Shown in pieces: positions 1-7,559 of a DNA stretch of 64,000 bases; the stretch's first letter is position 1, and each line of letters opens with the position of its first letter. Position numbers and translations under genes: made by a program. The notes under the pieces were generated by a model that was given only the letters and a program-made list of their open reading frames with translations, searched no databases and was not told the origin of the DNA. Source of the stretch: Nocardia aurantia (GTDB lineage Bacteria; Actinomycetota; Actinomycetes; Mycobacteriales; Mycobacteriaceae); the NCBI RefSeq assembly GCF_009604425.1, contig NZ_WEGI01000013.1:124001-188000 (forward strand), in the 5' to 3' direction.

Positions 1-12
1 TTCGCTGTCGAG

Positions 13-40
13 GCCCGTCACCGTTCGGTGGCGGGCTTTT
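13..40 (+). terminator. Hairpin terminator of the gene upstream of the window
   Basis: A 10-bp stem (13-22 with 27-36, one G-U pair) and a GTTC loop are followed by TTTT and then a second T run. It probably ends a plus-strand gene that lies to the left of the window. Confidence 0.6.
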
Positions 41-187
41 CGTTTTCCGGCGGCGGAAGTGATCGTAAGAAGCTGGTTAATAGTCTCTCCGGCGCGGTGG
101 GTACGGTTACCCTGGAACGCGGAAATGGCGGAAACGGGGGCCTCACAGGTGGGATCCGGCATGGGTGTTGGTGCTCGGGACGGACAT

Positions 188-1234
188 GTGTCGAAGGTCG
201 TGCTGGTGACCGGCGCCAGCCGCTACTTCGGCAGCAGTGTCGTGGCCGCCCTCGCCGCCGACCCCACGGTGGAACGCGTGCTCGCCGTCGACGCCAGGAC
301 GCCCGCGCCGGATCTGCTGCGCAGCTTCGGCCGCGCCGAGTTCATCCGGTCCGATATCCGAAACCCGTTGATACGCAAGGTGATCGACGGTCACGATGTG
401 GATACCGTGGTCCATCCGGCGGTGTTGTCGCGGCCGCCCGCGGGCGGTGGCCGGGCGGCCATGAAGGATTACAACGTGTTCGGCGCGATGCAGTTGCTGG
501 CGGTCTGCCGCAAGTCGCCCAGCGTGCGCCGGGTGGTGGTCCGCTCGTCGTCGGCGGTCTACGGTTGCGGCCCCAAAGATCCCGCTAAATTCACCGAGGA
601 AATGAGCGCGCGTACGCCGCCGAGCGGTTCGTTCGCGCGCGACATGATCGATGTCGAGGGATTCGTTCGCGGCTTGGCGCGTCGCCGCCCGGATATCGCC
701 GCCGCAATATTACGATTTCCGCCGATAGTGGGTCCGCGACTGGTCGATCGGGGTATGGAGATTTTCCGATCTCCGGTCACGCCCACCATTCTCGGCCGCG
801 ATCCGCGCATGCAACTGTTGCACGAGCAGGATGCGATCGGGGCATTGGTGCACGCGGCGTCGCGGGCACCGGGCGGTACGTTCAATGTCGCCGGCGACGG
901 CGCGCTCACCCTGTCCCAGGCGATCCGCCGGGCCGGGCGGATCGAGGTGCCGGTGCCCTTCACCGCGTTCCGCACCGTCGGCCGGGCGCTCATGGGACCG
1001 GTGATGCGAGGTTTCACGGCGGAGCAGATCGACTATTTCCATTACGGGTGCGGATTGGACACCACCCGGATGCGCGCCGAGTTCGGCTTCCAGCCGCGCT
1101 GGACGACCGTGGAGGCGTTCGACGACTTCGTCGGGGGCGCAGCGTTGCGACCCGTCATCGATCCGCGCTGGATCGACGCTGCAGAATCGACACTTCTCGG
1201 CCTGGTCGGGGCCGGAGCGGGAGCAGACCAATGA
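188..1234 (+). CDS. NAD-dependent epimerase/dehydratase (SDR) family protein, GalE2-like
   Basis: This 348-residue extended-SDR protein has a Rossmann N-terminus (VTGASRYFG, residues 7-15) in which the middle glycine of the usual GxxGxxG is arginine. The region around residues 147-160, where active family members carry YxxxK, reads SFARDMID, so the catalytic Tyr/Lys pair appears lost. A nucleotide-binding or scaffold role is therefore as likely as sugar epimerisation. The GTG at 188 is chosen because homology begins directly after it; an ATG at 161 is the alternative. From memory it resembles M. tuberculosis Rv0501, also next to an Rv0502-type acyltransferase. Its stop overlaps the next start as ATGA, so the two are probably translationally coupled. 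Confidence 0.85.
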   Translation: MSKVVLVTGASRYFGSSVVAALAADPTVERVLAVDARTPAPDLLRSFGRAEFIRSDIRNPLIRKVIDGHDVDTVVHPAVLSRPPAGGGRAAMKDYNVFGAMQLLAVCRKSPSVRRVVVRSSSAVYGCGPKDPAKFTEEMSARTPPSGSFARDMIDVEGFVRGLARRRPDIAAAILRFPPIVGPRLVDRGMEIFRSPVTPTILGRDPRMQLLHEQDAIGALVHAASRAPGGTFNVAGDGALTLSQAIRRAGRIEVPVPFTAFRTVGRALMGPVMRGFTAEQIDYFHYGCGLDTTRMRAEFGFQPRWTTVEAFDDFVGGAALRPVIDPRWIDAAESTLLGLVGAGAGADQ

Positions 1235-2253
1235 ACGACGTGGCCAAGGTGATCCGATTACGAGACGCGGACTTCGGGACGCGCCCGCGAGCGACGGGCC
1301 GGCGCCGAGTGGGTGAACCCGCGGCCGGTTCGGTCACCTCGCTGGCGGCCCGCCGGGCCGCGGCCACCCCGCCGCCGACGGGTCCGGACCTGCGGCTGGA
1401 TCGGGTGCGCGACGCCGTGACCGCCGGTATCCGCGGCACCGCCGAATTCGCCCGCCGCCGGCTCACCGGCGACTATCGGGTGGACGAGTTCGGCCTCGAC
1501 GACCATCTGCTGGAGTCGGTGATCCTGCCGTCGCTGCGGCCGTTGTCGAAGTTGTGGTTCCGAGTGGACGTGCAGGGCGTCGAGCATCTCCCGGAAACCG
1601 GTGCGGCGCTGATCGTCGCCAATCACGCCGGCGTGCTGCCGCTGGACGCGCTGATGCTGCAGGTGGCCGTGCACGATCGGCATCCGGGTCACCGCCCGCT
1701 GCGACTGCTGGCCGCCGACAAGGTGTTCGAGACCCCGGTGCTCGGCGGACTGGCCCGCAAGGCCGGCCACACCCTGGCCTGCCCCGCCGACGCCGAACGG
1801 CTGCTGCGCTCCGGCGAACTGACCGGGGTGTTCCCGGAGGGGTTCAAGGGCATCGGCAAGCCCTACGCCGAGCGGTACAAGCTGCAGCGATTCGGTCGTG
1901 GCGGCTTCGTGTCGGCGGCGGTGAAGACCGGTGTGCCGATCGTGCCGTGCGCGATCGTCGGCGCGGAGGAGATCTATCCGAAGATCGGCGATCTGAAGCC
2001 GCTCGCCCGGCTGCTGGGCCTGCCGTACTTCCCGGTCACCCCGCTGTTCCCGCATCTGGGCGTGCTGGGCCTGGTACCGCTGCCGTCGAAGTGGACCATC
2101 GTGTTCGGCGAGCCGATCCCGACCTCCGGTTACGCGCCGGAGGAGGCGGACGATCCGATGACCATGTTCGAGATCACCGATCAGGTCCGCGAGAACATCC
2201 AGCAGACGCTGTACCACCTGCTCACCCGGCGCGGGAATCCGTTCACCGGCTGA
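1231..2253 (+). CDS. 1-acyl-sn-glycerol-3-phosphate acyltransferase family (PlsC-like)
   Basis: This 340-residue protein carries the PlsC signature NHAGVLPLD (residues 131-139, the NHx4D catalytic motif) and a second acyl-acceptor motif, FPEGFKG, near residue 201. It is expected to transfer an acyl chain to a lysophospholipid-type acceptor at the inner face of the membrane. The first 100 residues are Arg/Ala-rich and not part of the catalytic domain. The ATG overlaps the preceding stop (ATGA). It corresponds to the Rv0502 family; the physiological acceptor cannot be read from sequence. Confidence 0.88.
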   Translation: MNDVAKVIRLRDADFGTRPRATGRRRVGEPAAGSVTSLAARRAAATPPPTGPDLRLDRVRDAVTAGIRGTAEFARRRLTGDYRVDEFGLDDHLLESVILPSLRPLSKLWFRVDVQGVEHLPETGAALIVANHAGVLPLDALMLQVAVHDRHPGHRPLRLLAADKVFETPVLGGLARKAGHTLACPADAERLLRSGELTGVFPEGFKGIGKPYAERYKLQRFGRGGFVSAAVKTGVPIVPCAIVGAEEIYPKIGDLKPLARLLGLPYFPVTPLFPHLGVLGLVPLPSKWTIVFGEPIPTSGYAPEEADDPMTMFEITDQVRENIQQTLYHLLTRRGNPFTG

Positions 2254-2304
2254 GCATCGGAACCGTTCGGCGGCCGAGGCACCGGGCCGCGCGTCGATCG
2301 CAGG

Positions 2305-3318
2305 TCAGTCCTGCGCCTCGCGTCTGCGGGTGAGCACGGCCGCCGCCGCGCCGCCCGCGGCGCCCAGCGCCAGCGCGGTCGGCACGCCGATCTTCGCCGC
2401 CTTGCGGCCGGTGCGGAAATCGCGGATCTCCCAGCCGCGATTCTTCGCGACCTCGCGCAGATCGGAATCCGGGTTGATCGCCACCGCGGTCCCGGCCAGC
2501 GACAACATCGGAATGTCGTTGTGGCTGTCGGAATAGGCGGTGCAGCGTTTCAAATTCAGACCCTCGCGCACGGCGAGCGCGCGCACCGCGTGCGCCTTGC
2601 CGAGACCGTGCAGGATGTCACCGACCAGGCGTCCGGTGAACATTCCGTCCACACTCTCGGCGACCGTGCCCAGAGCGCCGGTGAGCCCCAGTCGTTTCGC
2701 GATCACCTGCGCCAGTTCGACGGGGGTCGCGGTGACCAGCCACACCTGCTGGCCCGCGTCCAGATGCATTTGTGCCAGCGCCCGGGTACCGGGCCAGATC
2801 TTGTCGGCGATGATCTCGTCGTAGATCTCCTCGCCGAGCGCGGCCAGTTCCGCGGTGGATCGCCCGGCGATGAAGGCGAGCGCCTTCTCCTTGCCGCTGG
2901 CCATGTCGCCCTGGCTTTCCCGGCCGGTGACCCGGAATTTCACCTGTTTCCAGGCCATATCCATGAGGTCGCCGGTTTTGAAATACTTCCGTGCGGCCAG
3001 ACCGCGCGCGAAATGCACGATGGACGCGCCCTGCACCATCGTGTTGTCGACATCGAAGAACGCGGCCGCGGTCAGATCCCGCGGCGGCAGGAAATCCGTG
3101 GTACCGGATTCTGCCAGCTCGGCGTCGTGCAGAGCGAGCGCGGCGTCGGCGCTCGCCTCACCGGCGAGGTTGGCCCGCACCTCCTCCTCGCTCGGGCCGA
3201 ACGGACTGCGGGTGATGCGGGTGAGCTGGTCGGACAAGCTCTGGCTCCAACGCGCCGGGAACTCGCCGAACCTGCCCGCGATGAACCCCGTCCTCGCATC
3301 CTTCGATCGTTCCGGCAC
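2305..3318 (-). CDS. HAD-IB family hydrolase (SerB1-like phosphatase)
   Basis: This 337-residue protein has HAD motif I DVDNT (Asp91 nucleophile, Asp93 acid/base), motif II in LVTAT, and motif III/IV around YSDSHNDIPML. It is a phosphoserine-phosphatase-like hydrolase; the real substrate is unknown. An N-terminal extension of about 85 residues precedes the catalytic core, and the C-terminus ends in an Ala/Gly-rich hydrophobic stretch with basic residues after it, suggesting a membrane tail anchor. The GTG at 3318 is preferred because GGAGG lies 6-7 nt upstream; longer versions run through non-homologous sequence. It is divergent from the glutaredoxin-like gene, with about 60 bp between starts. 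Confidence 0.85.
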   Translation of the reverse strand: MPERSKDARTGFIAGRFGEFPARWSQSLSDQLTRITRSPFGPSEEEVRANLAGEASADAALALHDAELAESGTTDFLPPRDLTAAAFFDVDNTMVQGASIVHFARGLAARKYFKTGDLMDMAWKQVKFRVTGRESQGDMASGKEKALAFIAGRSTAELAALGEEIYDEIIADKIWPGTRALAQMHLDAGQQVWLVTATPVELAQVIAKRLGLTGALGTVAESVDGMFTGRLVGDILHGLGKAHAVRALAVREGLNLKRCTAYSDSHNDIPMLSLAGTAVAINPDSDLREVAKNRGWEIRDFRTGRKAAKIGVPTALALGAAGGAAAAVLTRRREAQD

Positions 3319-3378
3319 AAGTACCTCCTCGCGCGGGGGCTCGTCGCCCCGCGTCCATGGTCCAGCATGATGGATCTC

Positions 3379-3639
3379 ATGGCCAATTCGACACATTCGG
3401 TGACACTGCTGACTCGCCCCGGTTGTGGATTGTGCACCACGGCGCTGACACAACTGCGAGTGATCTGCGCGGATTTCGGCATCGAACCGAACACCGTCGA
3501 CGTCGACGCGGCCGCGGCGACCGATCCGAGTCTGCGTGCGGAGTTCGGCGACCGGCTGCCGGTGGTTTTGCTGGACGGGCGGGAACACAGCTACTTCGAC
3601 GTGGACGAACCGCGTCTGCGCGCGGATCTGCGGCATTGA
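3379..3639 (+). CDS. Glutaredoxin-like (DUF836) thiol-redox protein
   Basis: This 86-residue thioredoxin-fold protein has the N-terminal beta strand and active site VTLLTRPGCGLC, giving a CGLC redox motif, and the cis-Pro strand LPVVLLDG. It is a small cytoplasmic thiol-disulfide oxidoreductase of the Rv0508 type. Upstream in-frame ATGs at 3367 and 3370 also exist; 3379 is preferred because homology starts there and GGA sits just upstream. It lies between the HAD hydrolase and the rex-hem operon, the position Rv0508 occupies relative to hemA in M. tuberculosis (from memory). Confidence 0.8.
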   Translation: MANSTHSVTLLTRPGCGLCTTALTQLRVICADFGIEPNTVDVDAAAATDPSLRAEFGDRLPVVLLDGREHSYFDVDEPRLRADLRH

Positions 3640-3645
3640 CGACTC

Positions 3646-3685
3646 CGTCGGGCGACATCGACGACAGCGCGTCGGGCGACATCGA
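3646..3685. repeat. Two-copy 16-bp direct repeat in the pre-rex intergenic region
   Basis: CGTCGGGCGACATCGA occurs at 3646-3661 and 3670-3685 with a 24-bp period. The 375-bp stretch 3640-4014 has no gene; besides this repeat it carries the Rex operator at 3854. The function of the repeat is unknown. Confidence 0.7.
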
Positions 3686-3853
3686 GAAGTGTGTCGTCGC
3701 CCACACCGGCCGAGGCCGGCTCCGGCGCGTTGGGTGGCAGCCGCAGTGACGGCCGAGGTTGAATATCCGGGCACAACCGGGCATCCACGCGCGCCGTAGC
3801 GGGGGATGCGAATAAAAGAACAGCGCGCGTGAGAGTGACCGAATTCACCGACT

Positions 3854-3871
3854 TTGTGCAGGGCTTCACAA
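3854..3871. promoter_or_regulatory. Rex operator (ROP) upstream of rex-hemACD
   Basis: TTGTGCAGGGCTTCACAA matches the published Rex consensus TTGTGAAnnnnTTCACAA at 13 of 14 defined positions (only position 6 differs). It lies about 145 bp upstream of the rex start, which fits autoregulation of rex-hemACD by the NADH/NAD+ ratio as described in Streptomyces. This is inferred from sequence match and position. Confidence 0.85.
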
Positions 3872-4014
3872 GCGGTTACGGTGGTGGCACGCAAGCCGCC
3901 CGCCTCGGGCAGCGGAGCACCCTGAACCCCGATGAATCGCCACCGGCGCTGTCCCGGCGTCGGCGGAGATGCGAAACCGGACACTTATCCCGGCCGGACG
4001 AGGAGCCGAACGAC

Positions 4015-4887
4015 GTGACAGAGCAGCACGAGACACCAGGTGGTGTCTCCGGCAGGGCTCTGACCGTGCAACGGGATATTCCGCAGGCCACGGTGACCCG
4101 CTTGGCTACCTATCTCCGTGTACTCGCCGCGCTCGCCGACGAGGGTGTGCTCATCGTATCGAGTGAGGAACTCGCTGTCGCGGCGGGTGTCGGTTCCGCC
4201 AAGCTGCGCAAGGATCTTTCCTTCCTGGGCCCCAACGGAGTCCGCGGTGTCGGATACGACGTGGCCCGGTTGCGCGGCCGCATCGAGGAGGCGCTCGGCC
4301 TGTCCGACGGGCACCGGGTGATCCTGATCGGCGCGGGCAATCTCGGCCGCGCGCTGATCGGTTACCGGGGCTTCCGGCGGCGGGGGTTCAGCATGGTCGG
4401 GGTCTTCGATCAGGATCCGGCGCTGATCGGGGAGCCGATCACCGGGCTGGTCGTCCGCGACGTCGCCGAACTGTCCGGCGCGGTCGCCGAACTGGCCCCC
4501 ACCATCGCGGTCATCGCGGTGCCGGACGCCGCCGCGCAGGCGGTCTGCGACGATCTGGTCGCCGCCGGGTTGCGCAGCATCCTCAGCTTCTGTTCGATCA
4601 CGCTGGAGTCCTCGGCGGCCGTCGAGGTCCGTCGCGTGGACCTGGCCGTCGAACTGCAGATGCTGTCCTTCGAGCAGGCGCGTACCGCCGGCGACGTCAC
4701 CGCGGAACCGGTGACGCGCAGCCTGGCGGGCGCGACGGTGCATCCCGTCACCTGGTCCCCGGGCCATACGGGACACGGCCGCGGCGGGGCCCCCGCCGCG
4801 ATGTGCCAGGCCGTCCACACGGCGGCGGCACAAGCCGGGCAAACGGCAACGGAGCCAAGCAACAAGGGATCGGTGGTTGCACCATGA
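4015..4887 (+). CDS. rex: Redox-sensing transcriptional repressor Rex
   Basis: This 290-residue protein has an N-terminal winged helix (about residues 15-75; SSEELAVAAGVGSAKLRKDL and FLGPNGVRGVGYDV are the Rex hallmark) and a Rossmann NADH domain with IGAGNLGRALIGY near residue 105. The C-terminal tail of about 60 residues is Ala/His-rich and likely disordered. Rex binds DNA when NADH is low and releases it when NADH rises. GTG 4015 is chosen because AGGAG lies at 4001-4005; an in-frame upstream extension lacks homology. The stop overlaps hemA as ATGA, so the redox sensor is the first gene of the heme operon. Confidence 0.95.
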   Translation: MTEQHETPGGVSGRALTVQRDIPQATVTRLATYLRVLAALADEGVLIVSSEELAVAAGVGSAKLRKDLSFLGPNGVRGVGYDVARLRGRIEEALGLSDGHRVILIGAGNLGRALIGYRGFRRRGFSMVGVFDQDPALIGEPITGLVVRDVAELSGAVAELAPTIAVIAVPDAAAQAVCDDLVAAGLRSILSFCSITLESSAAVEVRRVDLAVELQMLSFEQARTAGDVTAEPVTRSLAGATVHPVTWSPGHTGHGRGGAPAAMCQAVHTAAAQAGQTATEPSNKGSVVAP

Positions 4888-6257
4888 GCGTGCTTCTGGT
4901 CGGTGTGTCACATCGCAGTGCCCCCGTCGCGGTGCTGGAGAAGGTAGCCGTCACCGAGGACGACCGGCCCAAGCTGACCGATCGGATGCTCGCCTCGCGG
5001 CACATCGCCGAGGCCATGATCGTGTCCACCTGCAATCGGGTGGAGATCTACGCGGTGGTCGACGCCTTCCACGGCGGGCTCGCCGAGATCGGTGATCTGC
5101 TCGCCAAGCATTCCGGGCTGCCGCTGCCGGAACTCACCAAGCACGCCTACGTCCGCTACAGCGAGGCCGCCGCCGAGCACCTGTTCGCGGTGGCCAGCGG
5201 CCTGGACTCGCTGGTGGTCGGCGAACAGCAGGTACTCAGTCAGATCCGCGCCGCGTACGCCGCCGCCGACGCGCAGCAGGCGGCCGGTCGCACCCTGCAC
5301 GAACTGGCCCAGAACGCGCTGCGGGTCGGCAAGCGGGTACACAGCGAGACCGGGATCGACTCGGCCGGCGCCTCGGTGGTGTCGGTCGCGCTGGACCGGG
5401 GCCGCGCGGTCCTCGGCGACCTCGCCGGCCGCACCGCCGTCGTGGTGGGCGCGGGCGCGATGGGCGGCCTGGCGGCGGCGCATCTGGCGCGCGCCGGGGT
5501 CGGCCGGATCATCGTGGTCAACCGCACGCTGGAGCGCGCGCAACGGCTCGCGCACACCGCCGAGACCATGCACGGCGTACCCGCCACCGCGCGGGAACTG
5601 TCCGGGCTGGTGTCCGCGATGGCCGAGGCCGATCTGGTGCTCACCAGCACCGGCGCGGTCGGCACGGTCGTCACCCTGGCCGACGTCCACCGGGCGCTGG
5701 CCGCGCGGGCCGGGCGGCAGTTGGTCGTCTGCGACCTGGGCCTGCCGCGCGACGTGGACACCACCGTCGCCGGCCTGCCCGATGTGACCGTCATCGACAT
5801 GGAGACCCTGCAGCGCGATCCGGCGGCCGGCGCGGCCGCCGCGGACACCCTCGCCGCGCGGGCCATCGTCGCCGAGGAACTCGCGAAGTATCTGTCCGGC
5901 CAGCGCGTCGCGGAGGTGACGCCGACAGTGGCGGCGCTGCGGCAGCGCGCCGCCGAGGTGGTCGAGGCCGAACTGCTGCGGCTGGAAGGGCGACTGCCGG
6001 GCCTGGCCACCACCGAGCGCAACGAGGTTGCCCGGACCGTCCGCCGCGTGGTCGACAAGCTGCTGCACGCGCCGACCGTCCGGGTGAAACAGCTGGCCTC
6101 CACCCCCGGCGGCGGCAGTTACGCGGAGGCGCTGCGGGAACTGTTCGAACTGAAACCCGGTGCGGCACAAGCGGTCGCGGCGCCGATGGAGATCGCGGCG
6201 CTGGGCGAGCTGGCCGACGATTTCACCCCCGGCCACGAGCAGGGGAATCACGCATGA
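4884..6257 (+). CDS. hemA: Glutamyl-tRNA reductase
   Basis: HemA reduces glutamyl-tRNA to glutamate-1-semialdehyde with NADPH, the first committed step of C5-pathway tetrapyrrole synthesis. The 457-residue protein has the N-terminal catalytic domain with STCNRVEIYA (Cys50 thioester nucleophile), the NADPH-binding domain with VVGAGAMGGLAA around residue 190, and the C-terminal dimerisation helices (VDKLLHAPTVRVKQL). Length and motifs are normal. The start overlaps the rex stop; its own stop overlaps a micro-ORF start (ATGA at 6254). Confidence 0.97.
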   Translation: MSVLLVGVSHRSAPVAVLEKVAVTEDDRPKLTDRMLASRHIAEAMIVSTCNRVEIYAVVDAFHGGLAEIGDLLAKHSGLPLPELTKHAYVRYSEAAAEHLFAVASGLDSLVVGEQQVLSQIRAAYAAADAQQAAGRTLHELAQNALRVGKRVHSETGIDSAGASVVSVALDRGRAVLGDLAGRTAVVVGAGAMGGLAAAHLARAGVGRIIVVNRTLERAQRLAHTAETMHGVPATARELSGLVSAMAEADLVLTSTGAVGTVVTLADVHRALAARAGRQLVVCDLGLPRDVDTTVAGLPDVTVIDMETLQRDPAAGAAAADTLAARAIVAEELAKYLSGQRVAEVTPTVAALRQRAAEVVEAELLRLEGRLPGLATTERNEVARTVRRVVDKLLHAPTVRVKQLASTPGGGSYAEALRELFELKPGAAQAVAAPMEIAALGELADDFTPGHEQGNHA

Positions 6258-6325
6258 CCGGTCGGATGCGGGACCGGATGGACAGGCTGCGCGGGGCCGG
6301 GCGAACCGGGACGGACGCGGCATGA
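6254..6325 (+). CDS. Putative 23-residue micro-ORF between hemA and hemC
   Basis: This ORF begins on an ATG overlapping the hemA stop (ATGA) and ends on a TGA overlapping the next ATG (ATGA at 6322). The peptide is Arg/Asp/Gly-rich, starts MTGRMRDRMDRL and has no transmembrane segment. It may be a coupling device that carries ribosomes from hemA towards hemC rather than a functional peptide. No homology is recognised; chance overlap cannot be excluded. Confidence 0.4.
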   Translation: MTGRMRDRMDRLRGAGRTGTDAA

Positions 6326-6402
6326 GCGGCCGAGGGCCGGAGGCGGAAGCGGAGCGTGACCACGCAGGCCCTCCGTCCATGCCGAAGAAGGACACAGCAT
6401 GA
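6322..6402 (+). CDS. Putative 26-residue micro-ORF between hemA and hemC
   Basis: Its start overlaps the previous micro-ORF stop and its stop overlaps the hemC start, both as ATGA. The hydrophilic peptide begins MSGRGPEAEAERDHAG. The DNA around its start is strikingly similar to the start of the thioredoxin-like gene at 16071 (both read TGAGCGG, then GGGCCGGAGGC, then GGAGCGTGACC), which suggests a repeated operon-junction sequence. Coding status is uncertain. Confidence 0.4.
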   Translation: MSGRGPEAEAERDHAGPPSMPKKDTA

Positions 6403-7559
6403 GCGAGTCGAGCTTGCAGGAGCAGGACATGTCGCAACCCGGTGGAGTCGGTACGTTGCGGAAACGCGGCGCCGACGCAGGTGAATCGCGCGGCACCGCC
6501 GCTGCTGAACCGCGCGGCACCGCCGCGGTGGAAACGCGCGGCACCGCCGCCGTTGAAACGCGCGGCACCGCCGCGGCCCCATGGCGGATCGGCACGCGTG
6601 GCAGTCTGCTCGCGCTGACCCAGGCCGGCACGATCCGGGACGCGCTGATCGCCGCGGGACAGCAGGCCGAACTGGTGGTCGTCAAGACCGCCGGTGACAA
6701 ATCCGCCGAACCCGTCCAGGCGATCGGCATCGGCGTGTTCACCACCGCGCTGCGTGACGAGCTCGCCGCCGAGACCATCGACCTGATCGTGCACTCCTAC
6801 AAGGACCTGCCGACCGCGCAGGATCCCCGCTTCGTGATCGCGGCCGTTCCGCCGCGGGAGGATCCGCGCGACGCGCTGGTCGCCCGCGACGGCCTGGTCC
6901 TCGGCGAACTGCCCGCCGGCGCGCGGGTGGGCACCTCCGCACTGCGCCGGATCGCCCAGTTGCGGGCGCTCGGCCTGGGATTGGAGCTGGTGCCGCTGCG
7001 CGGCAACGTCGACTCCCGGCTGCGCAAGGTCGCCGAGGGTGAACTCGACGCGGTCGTGGTGGCGCGCGCCGGCCTGTCCCGCCTCGGCCGGCTGGAAGCC
7101 GTCACCGAGGCCCTGGAACCGGTCCAGATGCTGCCCGCGCCCGCGCAGGGCGCGCTGGCCGTCGAATGCCGCAGCGACGATCCCGGCCTGATCGAGGTGC
7201 TCGCGGCGCTCGACGATCCGGCCACCCGCGCCGCGATCGTCGCCGAACGCGCGCTGCTGGCCGAGTTGGAGGGCGGCTGCAACGCCGCGGTCGGCGCATT
7301 GGCCGAGGTTGTCGAGTCGTACGACGACGACGATCGGCTCATCGAGGAACTGTCGCTGCGCGGATGCGCGGCGGCGATCGACGGCTCGGACGTACTCCGG
7401 GCATCGGCGGTCGGACCGCTCGCGGACGCCGAGCGGCTGGGCCGGTCCCTGGCGCGCGAGCTTTTGGAGCTGGGGGCGCGCGACCTGCTCACGCAGAGTG
7501 ACGCCGCCACCACCCCCGCAGACTTCAGCAACCCCAGCCCAATGGAGAACACTCAATGA
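6399..7559 (+). CDS. hemC: Hydroxymethylbilane synthase (porphobilinogen deaminase)
   Basis: HemC polymerises four porphobilinogens into hydroxymethylbilane. The catalytic core starts at IGTRGSLLALTQA (about residue 65); Cys294 in LEGGCNAAVGA carries the dipyrromethane cofactor, and DLIVHSYKDLP is the conserved Asp/Lys segment. The 386-residue protein is longer than usual because of a roughly 60-residue N-terminal extension with four RGTAA repeats. An ATG at 6429 could be an alternative start but still leaves the repeats. The stop overlaps hemD as ATGA. Confidence 0.95.
   Translation: MSESSLQEQDMSQPGGVGTLRKRGADAGESRGTAAAEPRGTAAVETRGTAAVETRGTAAAPWRIGTRGSLLALTQAGTIRDALIAAGQQAELVVVKTAGDKSAEPVQAIGIGVFTTALRDELAAETIDLIVHSYKDLPTAQDPRFVIAAVPPREDPRDALVARDGLVLGELPAGARVGTSALRRIAQLRALGLGLELVPLRGNVDSRLRKVAEGELDAVVVARAGLSRLGRLEAVTEALEPVQMLPAPAQGALAVECRSDDPGLIEVLAALDDPATRAAIVAERALLAELEGGCNAAVGALAEVVESYDDDDRLIEELSLRGCAAAIDGSDVLRASAVGPLADAERLGRSLARELLELGARDLLTQSDAATTPADFSNPSPMENTQ
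6489..6575 (+). repeat. 24-bp in-frame tandem repeat in hemC
   Basis: Three full units and a partial fourth encode RGTAAAEP, RGTAAVET, RGTAAVET, RGTAA. They lie in a disordered N-terminal extension ahead of the HemC fold, with no equivalent in the textbook enzyme. Confidence 0.9.

Noticed and set aside
4908..7556. An 882-residue antisense frame across hemA-hemC
   Set aside because: It is a shadow of well-supported hem genes, with no recognisable domain and no start signal.
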